DNA of 64,000 bases, from assembly GCF_010645065.1 (NCBI RefSeq), contig NZ_JAADZW010000016.1:1-64000 (forward strand), read 5' to 3'. The first letter of the stretch is position 1. Each line of letters opens with the position of its first letter. Position numbers and translations under genes: made by a program. The notes below the pieces were generated by a model, which saw only the letters and a list, made by a program, of their open reading frames with translations, was not told where the DNA came from and did no database searches. Shown here piece after piece: positions 43,224 through 52,827 of this stretch. This stretch comes from Flavobacterium fluviatile (GTDB lineage Bacteria; Bacteroidota; Bacteroidia; Flavobacteriales; Flavobacteriaceae).

Positions 43224-43363
43224 TCCGGTTTACTTTATTCTTATTAATTACTAATTGTAGTTTTTTAAAATGGAGCTACAAATTACATGATTTATCCCGA
43301 ATCTATTCTTTCAAATTATAAATAAATCTGGAATAATTGTTATATCTAAAAGCAAAAACCGTT

Positions 43364-44713
43364 TTAATAACCTAAGATTAATCGGGCTATGCCAAAATAA
43401 ATCATTATTCCAAAGACATCGTTGGTAGTAGTGATAAAAGGCCCTGTTGCTATTGCCGGGTCAATTTTGTTTTTATTCAAAAATAATGGAACTAATACTC
43501 CTAATGTCGCAGCAAAAATGATTACTACCAGCATAGAAATTGAGATTGCAAATCCAACCAGATATTGTTGATACATTACAGAATGATACAAAAATAAAAA
43601 TAAGGAAATTATCATTCCTGAAATCAATGCCACCGAAAGCTCCTTAGTAAGATATGCCCTGCTGAAGTCTTTTAAAGTTCCATTTGCCAAACCCTGAACA
43701 ACAATTGCAGATGCCTGAACACCTATATTTCCTGCAGTAGCTGAAAGCAAAGGCACAAAAATCATTAAAGTAAAATAAGGCTGCATTGAATTCTGATTGC
43801 CTTCAAGAACTTTTGAAGCAACAATTTCTATCACCATCCCAATAAGCAGCCATGGCAAACGTGCTTTGGTCAATTCCAGGATACTATCATTTGATTCAAC
43901 ATCCTGAGTGATACCCGCTGCAAGCTGATAATCTTTATCTGCTTCGTCCTTGATTACATCTACGATATCGTCAATAGTGATTCTTCCAACAAGACGCCCA
44001 AGCTCATCTACAACGGGAATTGCTTCCAAATCGTATTTTTGCATGATACGGGCTACTTCAACGTCTTCGGTATCAACGTTTACAAAATTCAGTTTACGGA
44101 TATAAACATCGCCTATTTGTGTTTTGGTCGAAGAAGTCAGTAAATCTTTTAGCGACAATCTTCCTTTTAAGCGGTTTTCATCATCTACTACATAAATCGA
44201 ATGCACTCTGGACACATTTTCAGCCTGAATACGCATTTCTTTTACGCATGTGAGAACATTCCAGTTTTCGTTTACTTTTACAAGCTCTTTCCCCATCAGG
44301 CCACCGGCAGAATTTTCGTCGTAGCGCAATAAATCGACAATGTCTTTTGCATGCTCAACGTCAATTAATTCTGAGATTACCTCAGCTTTAATTTCCTGCG
44401 AAAGTTCGGCAATAATATCTGCCGCATCATTGGTTTCGAGCTCATCAAGCTCCTCGGCGATTTCTTTTGGTGAAAGTCGGCTTAAGATATTTTCACGCAG
44501 GTCATCTTCTAATTCAAGGAGAATCTCAGCGGTTTTATCACTATCTAAGACCTTAAAAATATAGGTCGCATCATCAAAATCCAGTTCATCAAGGATTTCG
44601 GCGATATCAGCGTGGTGCAGATCATTCAGTAAAACTTCAAGTTCTTTGTCGTTTTTCTGAACAATTTGTTCTTCTAATTGCTGGATTAATTCTTTACTAA
44701 CTTTGAACTCCAT
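43364..44713 (-). CDS. mgtE: Magnesium transporter MgtE
   Basis: The 449-residue protein has the MgtE layout: an acidic N domain at about 20-125 (LHHADIAEILDELD), two CBS domains at about 130-255 (VHSIYVVDDENRLKGRLSL, DLEAIPVVDELGRLVGRITI), and five membrane helices from about 280 with SATAGNIGVQASAIVVQGLA. The acidic cytosolic part senses magnesium and gates the pore. Its start overlaps the end of rsmA by 17 bases, so the two are translationally coupled. Confidence 0.97.
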   Translation of the reverse strand: MEFKVSKELIQQLEEQIVQKNDKELEVLLNDLHHADIAEILDELDFDDATYIFKVLDSDKTAEILLELEDDLRENILSRLSPKEIAEELDELETNDAADIIAELSQEIKAEVISELIDVEHAKDIVDLLRYDENSAGGLMGKELVKVNENWNVLTCVKEMRIQAENVSRVHSIYVVDDENRLKGRLSLKDLLTSSTKTQIGDVYIRKLNFVNVDTEDVEVARIMQKYDLEAIPVVDELGRLVGRITIDDIVDVIKDEADKDYQLAAGITQDVESNDSILELTKARLPWLLIGMVIEIVASKVLEGNQNSMQPYFTLMIFVPLLSATAGNIGVQASAIVVQGLANGTLKDFSRAYLTKELSVALISGMIISLFLFLYHSVMYQQYLVGFAISISMLVVIIFAATLGVLVPLFLNKNKIDPAIATGPFITTTNDVFGIMIYFGIARLILGY

Positions 44714-45482
44714 CGGCTTCTATTTTTTGAGTCAGTTCAATAAATTCTTCTGTGCTAAGTTGCTCGGGACGTTTATCAAAGATAGTGTCTAATCGCAAAT
44801 CATCAGTTAAATTTAATGTTTTCAAACTGTTACGTAATGTTTTTCGTCTTTGCTGAAAAGCCGTTTTTACCACTGTAAAAAATAACTTTTCGCCACACGG
44901 AAGACTATAATCTTCCTTTCGGGTCATTTTCATCACACCCGATTTCACCTTGGGCGGAGGAATAAAAACATTTTCATCAACAGTAAACAAATACTCAGTA
45001 TCATAGAAAGCCTGTGCCAGAACGGACAGTATTCCGTAAGTTTTTGATCCTTTTTTCTCGCAGATCCGCTCTGCAACTTCCTTTTGAAACATTCCTGAAA
45101 ACTCCGGAATCTGATTTCTGAATTCTAATGCTCTAAAAACAATCTGTGAAGAGATATTATAAGGAAAGTTACCAATTATGGCGAACTGCTTGTTTTCGTA
45201 AACCTGGTTTATATTGTATTTCAGAAAGTCTTCTGAAATGATTTTATCTTTTAATTTTGGATAGTTGGCATCCAGATACGCTACAGATTCAGTATCAATC
45301 TCGATTACCCGGGTCGTAACTGGTTTGTCAAGTAAATATTTAGTAAGCACACCCATCCCCGGTCCTATTTCTAAAACCTCCTCGTATCCCTTTAAGCTTA
45401 AAGTATCTGCAATTGCTTTTGCGATGCTTTCGTCTTTAAGGAAATGCTGTCCTAAATGTTTTTTGGCTTTTACTTTTTCCAT
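44697..45482 (-). CDS. rsmA: 16S rRNA dimethyladenosine methyltransferase RsmA (KsgA)
   Basis: The protein dimethylates two adjacent adenines near the 3' end of 16S rRNA. From the ATG at 45482 it is 261 residues starting MEKVKAKKHLGQHFLKD, the conserved family start; an ATG ten codons upstream (45512) is less likely. The SAM motif is VLEIGPGMGVLTKYLL and the catalytic motif is IGNFPYNISSQ. The C-terminal region has AFQQRRKTLRNSL. It overlaps mgtE and follows the small frameshifted gene. Confidence 0.96.
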   Translation of the reverse strand: MEKVKAKKHLGQHFLKDESIAKAIADTLSLKGYEEVLEIGPGMGVLTKYLLDKPVTTRVIEIDTESVAYLDANYPKLKDKIISEDFLKYNINQVYENKQFAIIGNFPYNISSQIVFRALEFRNQIPEFSGMFQKEVAERICEKKGSKTYGILSVLAQAFYDTEYLFTVDENVFIPPPKVKSGVMKMTRKEDYSLPCGEKLFFTVVKTAFQQRRKTLRNSLKTLNLTDDLRLDTIFDKRPEQLSTEEFIELTQKIEADGVQS

Positions 45483-45584
45483 TTTCTTTCTTGTTTTGCC
45501 ACGAGGGCGCAAAAGTATTGTTTTTGCAGCGAAGACTAAAGTTTATTTCGCTTTTTTTGCCTCTAAGACACTAAGAAACAAAGT

Positions 45585-45775
45585 TCATTTTTCTCCTGAA
45601 TCGATGATAATCTGGAAATTATCTTTGTTTTTATCAACCTTGTTTTTTACAGGAAACCTACTTATTCGTTCACTCATCGTAAAAAACTATAAAATCGCTC
45701 AACTTTTGATAATTTCAAAAAGTCTTCCTGCCGTTGCTTATTACTTTCTTCTTTGGTTTGAAATCGAATTTCCAT
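45585..45775 (-). pseudogene. Small conserved-looking gene split by a frameshift
   Basis: On the minus strand an ORF starts at 45775 (MEIRFQTKEESNKQRQEDFL) and stops at 45674 after 33 residues. A second ORF begins at the overlapping ATG at 45677 and continues MSERISRFPVKNKVDKNKD to a stop at 45585. Joined, they would form one hydrophilic protein of about 63 residues, which resembles a short flavobacterial family I recall. The junction follows a run of six T residues on the coding strand (45680-45685 region); adding one T restores a single frame. It may be a true frameshift, a sequencing error, or two coupled ORFs (ATGA overlap). It lies between DUF4286 (35 bases upstream) and rsmA. A plus-strand ORF over the same bases is probably its shadow. 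Confidence 0.6.
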
Positions 45776-45810
45776 AACCCTTTTTTGAGTAAAAACTAAT
45801 TGAAAATCAA

Positions 45811-46122
45811 TTAATGTTCTGAAATAACCTGCAACTCTGTTCTGAAAGAAAGCATTTTATCAGCAAACAATTCAAGTGCTTCCCTATCAAAATGTGGCTG
45901 ATCCTCAAGATAGTATTTCTCCAGAGTATCCTTACTGTCAGTTGTATATTGAACAGAATAGGTAATTCCGCCCATTTCTTCTTCTACTAAAACTTTTACA
46001 ATTCGTGCGGAAGAAAATTTATTGGTAGCCAGAATTTCCGGAATATGTTTTTCCTGCATCCATTTCAACCATCGGTCATGAACGCTTTCGTGTATATTGG
46101 TGGTAACGTTGTAAATAATCAT
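45811..46122 (-). CDS. DUF4286 family protein
   Basis: The 103-residue protein matches DUF4286: it begins MIIYNVTTNIHESVHDRWLKWM, has HIPEILATNKFSSARIVKVL and SVQYTTDSKDTLEKYY, and ends with an acidic segment. The fold is probably a ferredoxin-like dimeric barrel; no function is known. It lies between the TPR gene and rsmA on the same strand. Confidence 0.9.
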   Translation of the reverse strand: MIIYNVTTNIHESVHDRWLKWMQEKHIPEILATNKFSSARIVKVLVEEEMGGITYSVQYTTDSKDTLEKYYLEDQPHFDREALELFADKMLSFRTELQVISEH

Positions 46123-46272
46123 ATTTTTTAAGGTTCTGAGATACTAAGCTTCTAAGGTCATGAGTTTTTGACTCAAAACTTAAAACAAATTATCTTAATT
46201 ACTAATTCTTTGCTTTTGGAATTTAGACTCGAGCGACAGCGAACTGGCGAAGCAATTTAAAATATTGAAATT

Positions 46273-48054
46273 TTATAAATTCTTATCTCCTCTCAACTCG
46301 CGGTATTTTTTCCTCGCATCGACAAAGTAAATACTATCCTGATGGTTAAAAATTACTTTTTCATACAAAGGTTTTGCCTTTTCGGTATCTTTCAGATCAT
46401 GATTGTAAATTTCTGCCGAAAAGAAAAGTGCTTCATCTACATAAATTCCGTCGCTATGATGGTCAATCACCTGCTGGTATTGGCTTAAAGCCGGGTTATA
46501 ATCTTTCAGGCTTTCATAGACTTTACCTAAACGCAACATTGTTACAGCTTCAATTTCCTGCCCTTTGAATGACTTTAGAATGTTCTGAAACTGTGTAATT
46601 GCTTCCTGTTTTTTATTCTGATAAAGTAAAAAATCACCTTTTGCAAACTGTTTTAAAGCAGTTTGTGTTGAATCGGCAACGGTGTTGTCATTGATGAGTA
46701 AAAAATATTCCAGGGCATCATTTGCTATCAATTGTGTATTGGCCGACTTTAATTCTTTGAATTGTTTTAAAGCCCATTCAAAATCGGTTTTAAAATAACT
46801 TGTTTTGGCCGCTTTTAAACTTGCCTCGTGTGACATCATATCGTTCTTTAAATCCAGCTGAATCTGCGAATAATAAATCAGCGCCTGATTGAATTTTTCT
46901 TCCAGAAGCAAAATATCGCCAAGTTCCATTTTTGCATCCGCTTTCTGGTATTCATTTAAATTCAGTTCTAAAGCCTTTTTTATAATTGTCTTGCCTTCTT
47001 CTGTCTTTTTTAAATTAAAAGCCAGGAAATGTGACTGAATTAATTGTAAAGGTAAGGTAAAAGGAGTCACGCCGTAAGTTGCAAGCAAATGTTCTAACTC
47101 AGCAGCGATGGCAGGGTAATCCATTTCTGATGCTTTATCAATTTTAATCTGCATCAGACTGGCATTCGTACGGATCAGCAAATCCTGATCTTTTGTGTTC
47201 TGCAGAATAAAATTCAAAATTTCTGCCGCTGTTTCAGTATCATCTTCGTTCAGTGCAAACTGACTTAAATTTATAATGCTGATTAAAGATTCAGGTTCCC
47301 GTTTGTAAATCGCTTTTTCCTGAATAAAAGCTTTTCCGAATTCTTTTTGCTGCACATAAAACCAACTGAGATAATGATTCCAGAATACATCCTGATTTTG
47401 CTGTGTTTTCAGGATTAAGGCTTTCCGCATCGCATCCTTAAAAGCGGTATTATCAGTTTCTCCGTTCATGAAACGCGATAATTGTGTCTGAATCAGATTC
47501 GTATTCTGCGGATTCTGAAAAGATTCGGTTAGCAGAAGATCAATCATCTGGTCAGTCTTCCCCAATTGCCCGTACAGCATTCCAATCTGGAAATTAAAAT
47601 TGTAATTCGGCTGCATCTGCATTCCTGTCTGATACGCTTTTAAAGCATATTCCAGCAATACTTTTTTCTCAAAAGAATTGGCAATTCCGTAAACTTCATT
47701 CGGACTGGTTTTGATTTTTTCAATTGCCTGATCGTAAAAATTTTTAGCCTTCGATTCGTTTTTCTGCAATTGAAAATTATATCCCAGTTCAACTAAAAAA
47801 ACGCCTTGTTTATAGCGATTGTAACGCTCCTGAATCATTTTTTCGGCATTCGCAAATTGCTGCAGCTGCTGATAAGATTCAACAGTTCTTAAAAAGTATT
47901 GGGTATTGGATGGCGAGGCATTTAAAAGCTGTTCATAACTGATTTTTGCTTTTTCGAAATCGCCTTTATCATAGTAATACTGAGCAAGCTGTTCGTTTTG
48001 AGAAAATGCAAAAGGGGACCACAATAAAACGATATAGATACAGATGTTTTTCAT
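46273..48054 (-). CDS. Secreted TPR-repeat protein
   Basis: The 593-residue protein has a signal peptide (to about residue 18) and tetratricopeptide repeats along most of its length, for example YYDKGDFEKAKISYEQLL near 27-45 and LRLGKVYESLKDYNPALSQY near 510-530. It contains no catalytic domain and is probably a periplasmic scaffold. It follows serS by 86 bases on the same strand and precedes DUF4286. The role is unknown. Confidence 0.88.
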   Translation of the reverse strand: MKNICIYIVLLWSPFAFSQNEQLAQYYYDKGDFEKAKISYEQLLNASPSNTQYFLRTVESYQQLQQFANAEKMIQERYNRYKQGVFLVELGYNFQLQKNESKAKNFYDQAIEKIKTSPNEVYGIANSFEKKVLLEYALKAYQTGMQMQPNYNFNFQIGMLYGQLGKTDQMIDLLLTESFQNPQNTNLIQTQLSRFMNGETDNTAFKDAMRKALILKTQQNQDVFWNHYLSWFYVQQKEFGKAFIQEKAIYKREPESLISIINLSQFALNEDDTETAAEILNFILQNTKDQDLLIRTNASLMQIKIDKASEMDYPAIAAELEHLLATYGVTPFTLPLQLIQSHFLAFNLKKTEEGKTIIKKALELNLNEYQKADAKMELGDILLLEEKFNQALIYYSQIQLDLKNDMMSHEASLKAAKTSYFKTDFEWALKQFKELKSANTQLIANDALEYFLLINDNTVADSTQTALKQFAKGDFLLYQNKKQEAITQFQNILKSFKGQEIEAVTMLRLGKVYESLKDYNPALSQYQQVIDHHSDGIYVDEALFFSAEIYNHDLKDTEKAKPLYEKVIFNHQDSIYFVDARKKYRELRGDKNL

Positions 48055-48091
48055 ATTTCAGTTTTTAATGTGGGGGATTTGCAATTTAAGA

Positions 48092-48122
48092 AACCTAACA
48101 GATTCTAAAAACCTGTTAGGTT
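48092..48122. repeat. CCTAACAG hairpin between serS and the TPR gene
   Basis: AACCTAACAG (48092-48101) and CTGTTAGGTT (48113-48122) form a perfect 10-bp stem. It could terminate serS, although the T run after it on the minus strand is weak. I recall similar hairpins repeated in Bacteroidota genomes. Confidence 0.6.
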
Positions 48123-48140
48123 AACTCTAAATTACTAAAA

Positions 48141-49412
48141 TTAGTTTATAATATCAAATCCGCAGTAAGGGCGTAAAACTTCTGGAATTACGATTCCTTC
48201 CGGCGTTTGGTAATTTTCTAAAATTCCGGCTAAAACTCTAGGAAGTGCTAATGAACTTCCGTTAAGCGTATGCGCCAGTTGGTTTTTTCCGTCTTTGTCT
48301 TTGAAACGCAATTTCAGACGATTTGCCTGGAATGTTTCGAAATTAGAAACAGAACTGATTTCTAACCAGCGATCCTGAGCTGTAGAAAACACTTCAAAAT
48401 CATACGTTAATGCTGAAGTGAAACCCATATCGCCTCCGCAAAGACGAAGAATCCTGTATGGCAGTTTCAGTTCCTGCAAAATATTTTTTACGTGCTCCAC
48501 CATTCCGTCAAGCGCTGCATAAGAATTATCAGGATGCTCTATTCGTACAATTTCTACTTTATCAAATTGGTGCAAACGGTTTAATCCTCGAACGTGCGCT
48601 CCGTATGAACCAGCCTCGCGACGGAAACATGGTGTATAAGCGGTATGCAGAATTGGAAGATCGCTTTCGTTTAAGATCACATCACGGAACAAATTCGTAA
48701 CCGGAACCTCGGCTGTCGGAATCAAATATAAATCGTCAACAGTTGAATGGTACATTTGCCCTTCTTTATCCGGCAATTGCCCTGTTCCGTAACCTGAAGC
48801 TTCGTTAACCAAATGCGGCACCTGAACTTCGTTGTAACCTGCAGCCGTATTTTTATCTAAAAAATAATTGATCAGAGCACGCTGTAAACGGGCACCTTTT
48901 CCTTTATAAACCGGAAATCCTGCACCTGTAATTTTTACACCCAGTTCAAAATCGATGATGTCGTATTTTTTTACCAGTTCCCAGTGAGGCTGTGCGCCTT
49001 CGTGTAAAACCGGAATATCACCTTCTTCAAAAACATTTAAGTTATCATCCGGTGTTTTCCCTTCAGGAACGATATCAGCCGGAAGATTCGGCAACGTGTA
49101 TAATTTATTGGTCAGTTCAGCTGCCAGAGCTTCTGCTTTTTCTCCTAATTCTTTGCTTTTTTCTTTTAATGAAACCGTTTTTTCTTTTAAAATTGCTGCT
49201 TTGGCTTTCTCACCAGCTTTCATCAACTCGCCTATGTCTTTGGACAGTTTATTAGATTCAGATAAAGTATTGTCTAATTCTACCTGAGCTGCACGACGGT
49301 TTTCGTCTAATTGCACCACTTCTTCCACAACGCTTTTAGCATCGATATTTCGTTTTGCTAAAGCCTTGATTACTTTCTCCTGATTTTCTCTAATAAATGC
49401 GATTTGTAACAT
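48141..49412 (-). CDS. serS: Seryl-tRNA synthetase
   Basis: The 423-residue cytosolic enzyme charges tRNA-Ser. The N-terminal coiled-coil arm spans about 30-105. Class II motif 2 is FRREAGSYGAHVRGLNRLHQ, and motif 3 is seen in NGSSLALPRVLAGILENYQ. The segment LEISSVSNFETFQANRLKLR is typical. A -7-like TAAATTTG on the minus strand at 49453-49460 lies about 41 bases upstream of its ATG. Confidence 0.98.
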   Translation of the reverse strand: MLQIAFIRENQEKVIKALAKRNIDAKSVVEEVVQLDENRRAAQVELDNTLSESNKLSKDIGELMKAGEKAKAAILKEKTVSLKEKSKELGEKAEALAAELTNKLYTLPNLPADIVPEGKTPDDNLNVFEEGDIPVLHEGAQPHWELVKKYDIIDFELGVKITGAGFPVYKGKGARLQRALINYFLDKNTAAGYNEVQVPHLVNEASGYGTGQLPDKEGQMYHSTVDDLYLIPTAEVPVTNLFRDVILNESDLPILHTAYTPCFRREAGSYGAHVRGLNRLHQFDKVEIVRIEHPDNSYAALDGMVEHVKNILQELKLPYRILRLCGGDMGFTSALTYDFEVFSTAQDRWLEISSVSNFETFQANRLKLRFKDKDGKNQLAHTLNGSSLALPRVLAGILENYQTPEGIVIPEVLRPYCGFDIIN

Positions 49413-49523
49413 AGCTTGGTTTTTATAACTATTGTATTTTTTATAACGGAAGCAAATTTAAGGAAATGTTTCCTAAGATTACGACAAAGTTTCAGGGGAA
49501 AATGTGTTCAGAAGATTGTTTCG

Positions 49524-49565
49524 CAAAGTTGCACGAAGGTTATACAGAGATTGGCAAAATTTTAT
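49524..49565. repeat. Fragment of the CGCAAAGTTGCAC / CAGAGATT repeat family
   Basis: TTTCGCAAAGTTGCACGAAG followed by ACAGAGATTGGCAAA resembles the family at 29520-29607 and 31768-31862, without an obvious inverted partner. It occupies the 195-base gap between serS and the next gene. Confidence 0.5.
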
Positions 49566-49607
49566 CGTGGCAAACTAAAAATCAATTTACAATTTAAATT
49601 CGAACTC

Positions 49608-50531
49608 TTAATTATAATCCAGAAACCTGTATCGGTCATCCTTTTTAAACACGTAAGCATGACCGTCGTATTTTAGTCTTTCGGATTCCTTTTTTACTTT
49701 GATAGTAGACTTTTCTTCCGTACCCGTTTCCTCGTCTGCTTCTACAGCAACTTCATACAAAAAGTTTTTTGAAACAATTAAATCCAGAAAACCATTTGTT
49801 TCTTCATTACAAACTATTAAACCTGTTTCTAAAGTCTCCAATTCAAAAGAACTTCTTCCGTTTGAATCACCCTGCGTTTTTCTGATTGGATATTCGTATA
49901 ACACTTTTTTGATTTTGTTATTTACTAATGCCAAAATCGTAAATTTTTGCTGAGAATATAAACTAACACGACTACCCGAAGCTTCCTCGGTATAAATTGC
50001 TACACCTGTTGTATTTTCATTAAGCTGAATCAAATCTTTAAGAATATAGGTTTTCGAAAACTTCATTCCCTCATTTTCATTGTAACTCAGATTAAAATCG
50101 GCTTCCTGCGCAATTATTCTACCATCTTCTTTATTAACAAAAATGTATTTTCTTTCAAAATAATCACCCAAATCATACTCTTCTGCTTCCTGACCGTGTT
50201 CTTCGGTATCAACTAAATAAGTGATGACAAAAAAGGTAATTTTATCATTGTAAGTAACAGAAGTTGTTTCATTGATTCTTAAATCAGAATAGCTGATATT
50301 TAGACTTGTAGCTGTTTTTTTCAAGAGATCCAAATCCAGTTCATCAGACAGTAGTATATTTTCATTGTCTTTAAAAACAAGCTTTTCGACTGGTTTTGGT
50401 TTTTCATTTTCAGTTTGCACATCTTCCACAAGAGTGGAATTTTCACCAATGGTTTGTTTTTTATGTTCTTCGCAGGAGCTTAAAAATAAGAAAACGCCAA
50501 TGACAATCAGGTAGGTTTTAAGTTTCATCAT
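49608..50531 (-). CDS. Lipoprotein of unknown function
   Basis: The 307-residue protein has a lipoprotein signal with Cys20 (FLFLSSCEEH). A linker rich in Glu, Lys and Pro spans about 21-55, and a mixed alpha/beta domain follows. No catalytic motif is recognised. The C-terminal part (FLDLIVSKNFLYEVAVEADE ... YDGHAYVFKKDDRYRFL) looks like a beta-propeller or barrel edge strand set. The first two codons are both ATG, so the start is uncertain by one residue. Neighbours give no hint; the next upstream gene on the same strand is the patatin, 84 bases away. Confidence 0.8.
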   Translation of the reverse strand: MMKLKTYLIVIGVFLFLSSCEEHKKQTIGENSTLVEDVQTENEKPKPVEKLVFKDNENILLSDELDLDLLKKTATSLNISYSDLRINETTSVTYNDKITFFVITYLVDTEEHGQEAEEYDLGDYFERKYIFVNKEDGRIIAQEADFNLSYNENEGMKFSKTYILKDLIQLNENTTGVAIYTEEASGSRVSLYSQQKFTILALVNNKIKKVLYEYPIRKTQGDSNGRSSFELETLETGLIVCNEETNGFLDLIVSKNFLYEVAVEADEETGTEEKSTIKVKKESERLKYDGHAYVFKKDDRYRFLDYN

Positions 50532-50615
50532 TTTTTGATTTTATTATTAGGGGCTTTCAAATATAAAATATTCTTACTAAGCTTTTTAAATAAAACCAGA
50601 TTAATTGATACATAA

Positions 50616-52169
50616 CTATTTATGCTCGGTCAGCAAACCTTTTAATTCTTTGGCTTTTAAAAAGGCAGCAAAACGTCCGGACAACAAGAGCATTTCTCTT
50701 TCTTCGGGCGTTATTTTTAGTTTGGTTTCAACATGCGAAGCAAATTCATATAAAATCAGGATATTGGATGCCGTTAATTCGTTAAACTTATCACGGGTAA
50801 GTGTGGCCAGGATTATTTCTCCGTCTTTGTCACGTGTAAAACTAAGTTCTCCAAACTGTTCTGTTAAATCGTGTCTGAACTTGTCATAAAATTTGAGCCA
50901 GTTATTATAATCATCATCAGCATTTTTCAGTTCTGTAACGATTTTTTCATATGCTTCGTCTTTTTTAAGTTTTAGCAAATGATCTTTCAGGGTCGTAAAA
51001 CCAATTATCTGATAATTTGATAAAGGCATTTTATAACTTTCAAATGCATCTTCAATATCGCTCTCAAAAGTCATGTATCGCGTCTGAACCGTATATAAGG
51101 AAGCGGTTTCAAGCAATGAAATCAGTTTAATTTTTTCATCATTTATATAAGGTTCCTTTTTTCCCTGACCCAGACAATCGATAAAAAGTGCTTTTTTGTT
51201 TTTATTATTCACTTTAGTATCATCTTGAAGGAGCTCCATTAAAGTTTTATAACCCATATTATCCGAGGCGCCTCCATCTATGATGCACAATATTTTATCC
51301 TGCCCTTTAATTCCGAATTTCGTTTTTGGAAGCACTCCCGGAAAAGCAGAACTCGCAGTAATTCCGAATGTAAGCGGAAAACCATAACCATCGTTTACAT
51401 CGTTTTCGTCTAAACAAATCGAAGCTTTATTGGGAGCCAGAGACGAATTTATATGCAGCCCTCTGATAACGTGCGGCATAAACGCAATTCGTTCTCCGTT
51501 GTTATAGGCTGTTCCATTGGCCACCATCATCGGCAAAAAAGGCTGTAAAGTGCTGCCCTTTGGAACAAAAAAATCAGACAAAAGCATTTGGGTTTTGCAT
51601 TTATCAGGATTGTCAGGATTAGTGCTGTCATATTGCAAAACCTCCAGATCCAGTTGCTGACTCATCGATATTTTATCACCTTTTTCGTTCTTACTGTTAT
51701 TGAGAAGTGATAAAATACTGGCCGATTTATTCACATAATCTTTATAAGCATCGGCTTTGGAAAAGTAAAAATCATTAAAGGACTGATGTTCCTGATAGAG
51801 TTTGTTTTTCAGAATCGTCAAATAGTAACCTGCCGAATAACAGCCTCCGGAAACCGTTGAGAAATAATCGATTTCGTTTAAAAATTTGTGATGGGAATTG
51901 TCTTCTGTGATTTCTTCTAATCCCAAAAGCACACCCATACTAAAAAACTGTGCTCTGGAACCCCCGCCTGAAATAGCCACTCCTAAAGCAATATTGGGAT
52001 TTTGGAAGTCTTTATCGCGTTCCTGAACCGATTTATATTCACTTAAAGAAACGGGCGGAATCGAATTGTAGCTAATCTCAGAGAAAAGACTGATTTTATT
52101 TTGAGAAATTCCTGGTTTAAAACTAAAAAGAAATACAATCAGGACAATCTTGGAATATGTGCACTTCAT
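50616..52169 (-). CDS. Patatin-like phospholipase, secreted
   Basis: The 517-residue protein has a signal peptide (to about residue 22) and a patatin domain. The oxyanion motif is VAISGGGSRAQFF at about 64-76, the nucleophile is probably Ser107 in STVSGGCYSAG, and the catalytic Asp is Asp298 in IIDGGASDNMG. The nucleophile elbow departs from GxSxG as in other bacterial patatins with VSGG. It should hydrolyse acyl esters of lipids in the envelope or outside the cell. Confidence 0.85.
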   Translation of the reverse strand: MKCTYSKIVLIVFLFSFKPGISQNKISLFSEISYNSIPPVSLSEYKSVQERDKDFQNPNIALGVAISGGGSRAQFFSMGVLLGLEEITEDNSHHKFLNEIDYFSTVSGGCYSAGYYLTILKNKLYQEHQSFNDFYFSKADAYKDYVNKSASILSLLNNSKNEKGDKISMSQQLDLEVLQYDSTNPDNPDKCKTQMLLSDFFVPKGSTLQPFLPMMVANGTAYNNGERIAFMPHVIRGLHINSSLAPNKASICLDENDVNDGYGFPLTFGITASSAFPGVLPKTKFGIKGQDKILCIIDGGASDNMGYKTLMELLQDDTKVNNKNKKALFIDCLGQGKKEPYINDEKIKLISLLETASLYTVQTRYMTFESDIEDAFESYKMPLSNYQIIGFTTLKDHLLKLKKDEAYEKIVTELKNADDDYNNWLKFYDKFRHDLTEQFGELSFTRDKDGEIILATLTRDKFNELTASNILILYEFASHVETKLKITPEEREMLLLSGRFAAFLKAKELKGLLTEHK

Positions 52170-52249
52170 TTTGACTTTAATAACTAATTCACTGAAAGCG
52201 AAGTTACAAGAAAGTTAAATACAAAAACAACCCTAATCGAAATATACAA

Positions 52250-52792
52250 CTAAGAACGCTTAATTTCATGACCCAAATATTCCTCCAAAACAGCAAACAT
52301 ATCGTCAACCGGAAGCACTTCAAAATCGGGATGGTTTTTTAAGAAGGCTGCATTGAGTTCAGTAAGGTTTTCATTCAATTCAAAAAAGGCATTATTGTTC
52401 AGTAAATCCCTGGTTGGATTGATGCCTTCAAACTTTCCGTTTAAGAATTTACCAATTTTTACACTGCTTAATAATTTAACCCTTTTGGCCTGAGCCTGAA
52501 ATAATTCTAAATGTTTTTCGGCACCAATCAGGGCAAGACCTTCTTCGATAAGTTCATTAAGTTCCTTATTCCAACGGGAATCATATACAAATTTTGCAAA
52601 ATTACCTTCAGTATATTTAGACACATAAAAGTCAAGATAATAACTCATCAAAGCATCTTCGTGAATAAACTCGTCGCCCACGCCTTCTTCACGCATTAAA
52701 TTGATTACGGAAATATTAGAATTGATTATATCCTGTGGATTGCTGCTGTCCATAGCCGTTTCTGAAACTTGTATTCTGCCGAATTCTTCCAT
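52250..52792 (-). CDS. DMP19-like acidic protein
   Basis: From the ATG at 52792 the protein has 180 residues beginning MEEFGRIQVSETAM; an ATG ten codons earlier is possible but less natural. The segment LMSYYLDFYVSKYTEGNFAKFVYDSRWNKE, read in two parts, resembles the DMP19 family of DNA-mimic-related proteins, as does the acidic composition. DMP19 of Neisseria binds a repressor by imitating DNA; the function here is not known. A very basic 55-residue protein is encoded just upstream on the same strand. Confidence 0.65.
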   Translation of the reverse strand: MEEFGRIQVSETAMDSSNPQDIINSNISVINLMREEGVGDEFIHEDALMSYYLDFYVSKYTEGNFAKFVYDSRWNKELNELIEEGLALIGAEKHLELFQAQAKRVKLLSSVKIGKFLNGKFEGINPTRDLLNNNAFFELNENLTELNAAFLKNHPDFEVLPVDDMFAVLEEYLGHEIKRS

Positions 52793-52827
52793 TTTGATTT
52801 GTTTAGGGATTGTTTTGCACAATCTGA

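Noticed and set aside
45265..45777. Plus-strand ORF of 170 residues
   Set aside because: Its first two thirds are antisense to rsmA. The hydrophobic C-terminal part is the complement of the small hydrophilic gene at 45585-45775, which is the better candidate.
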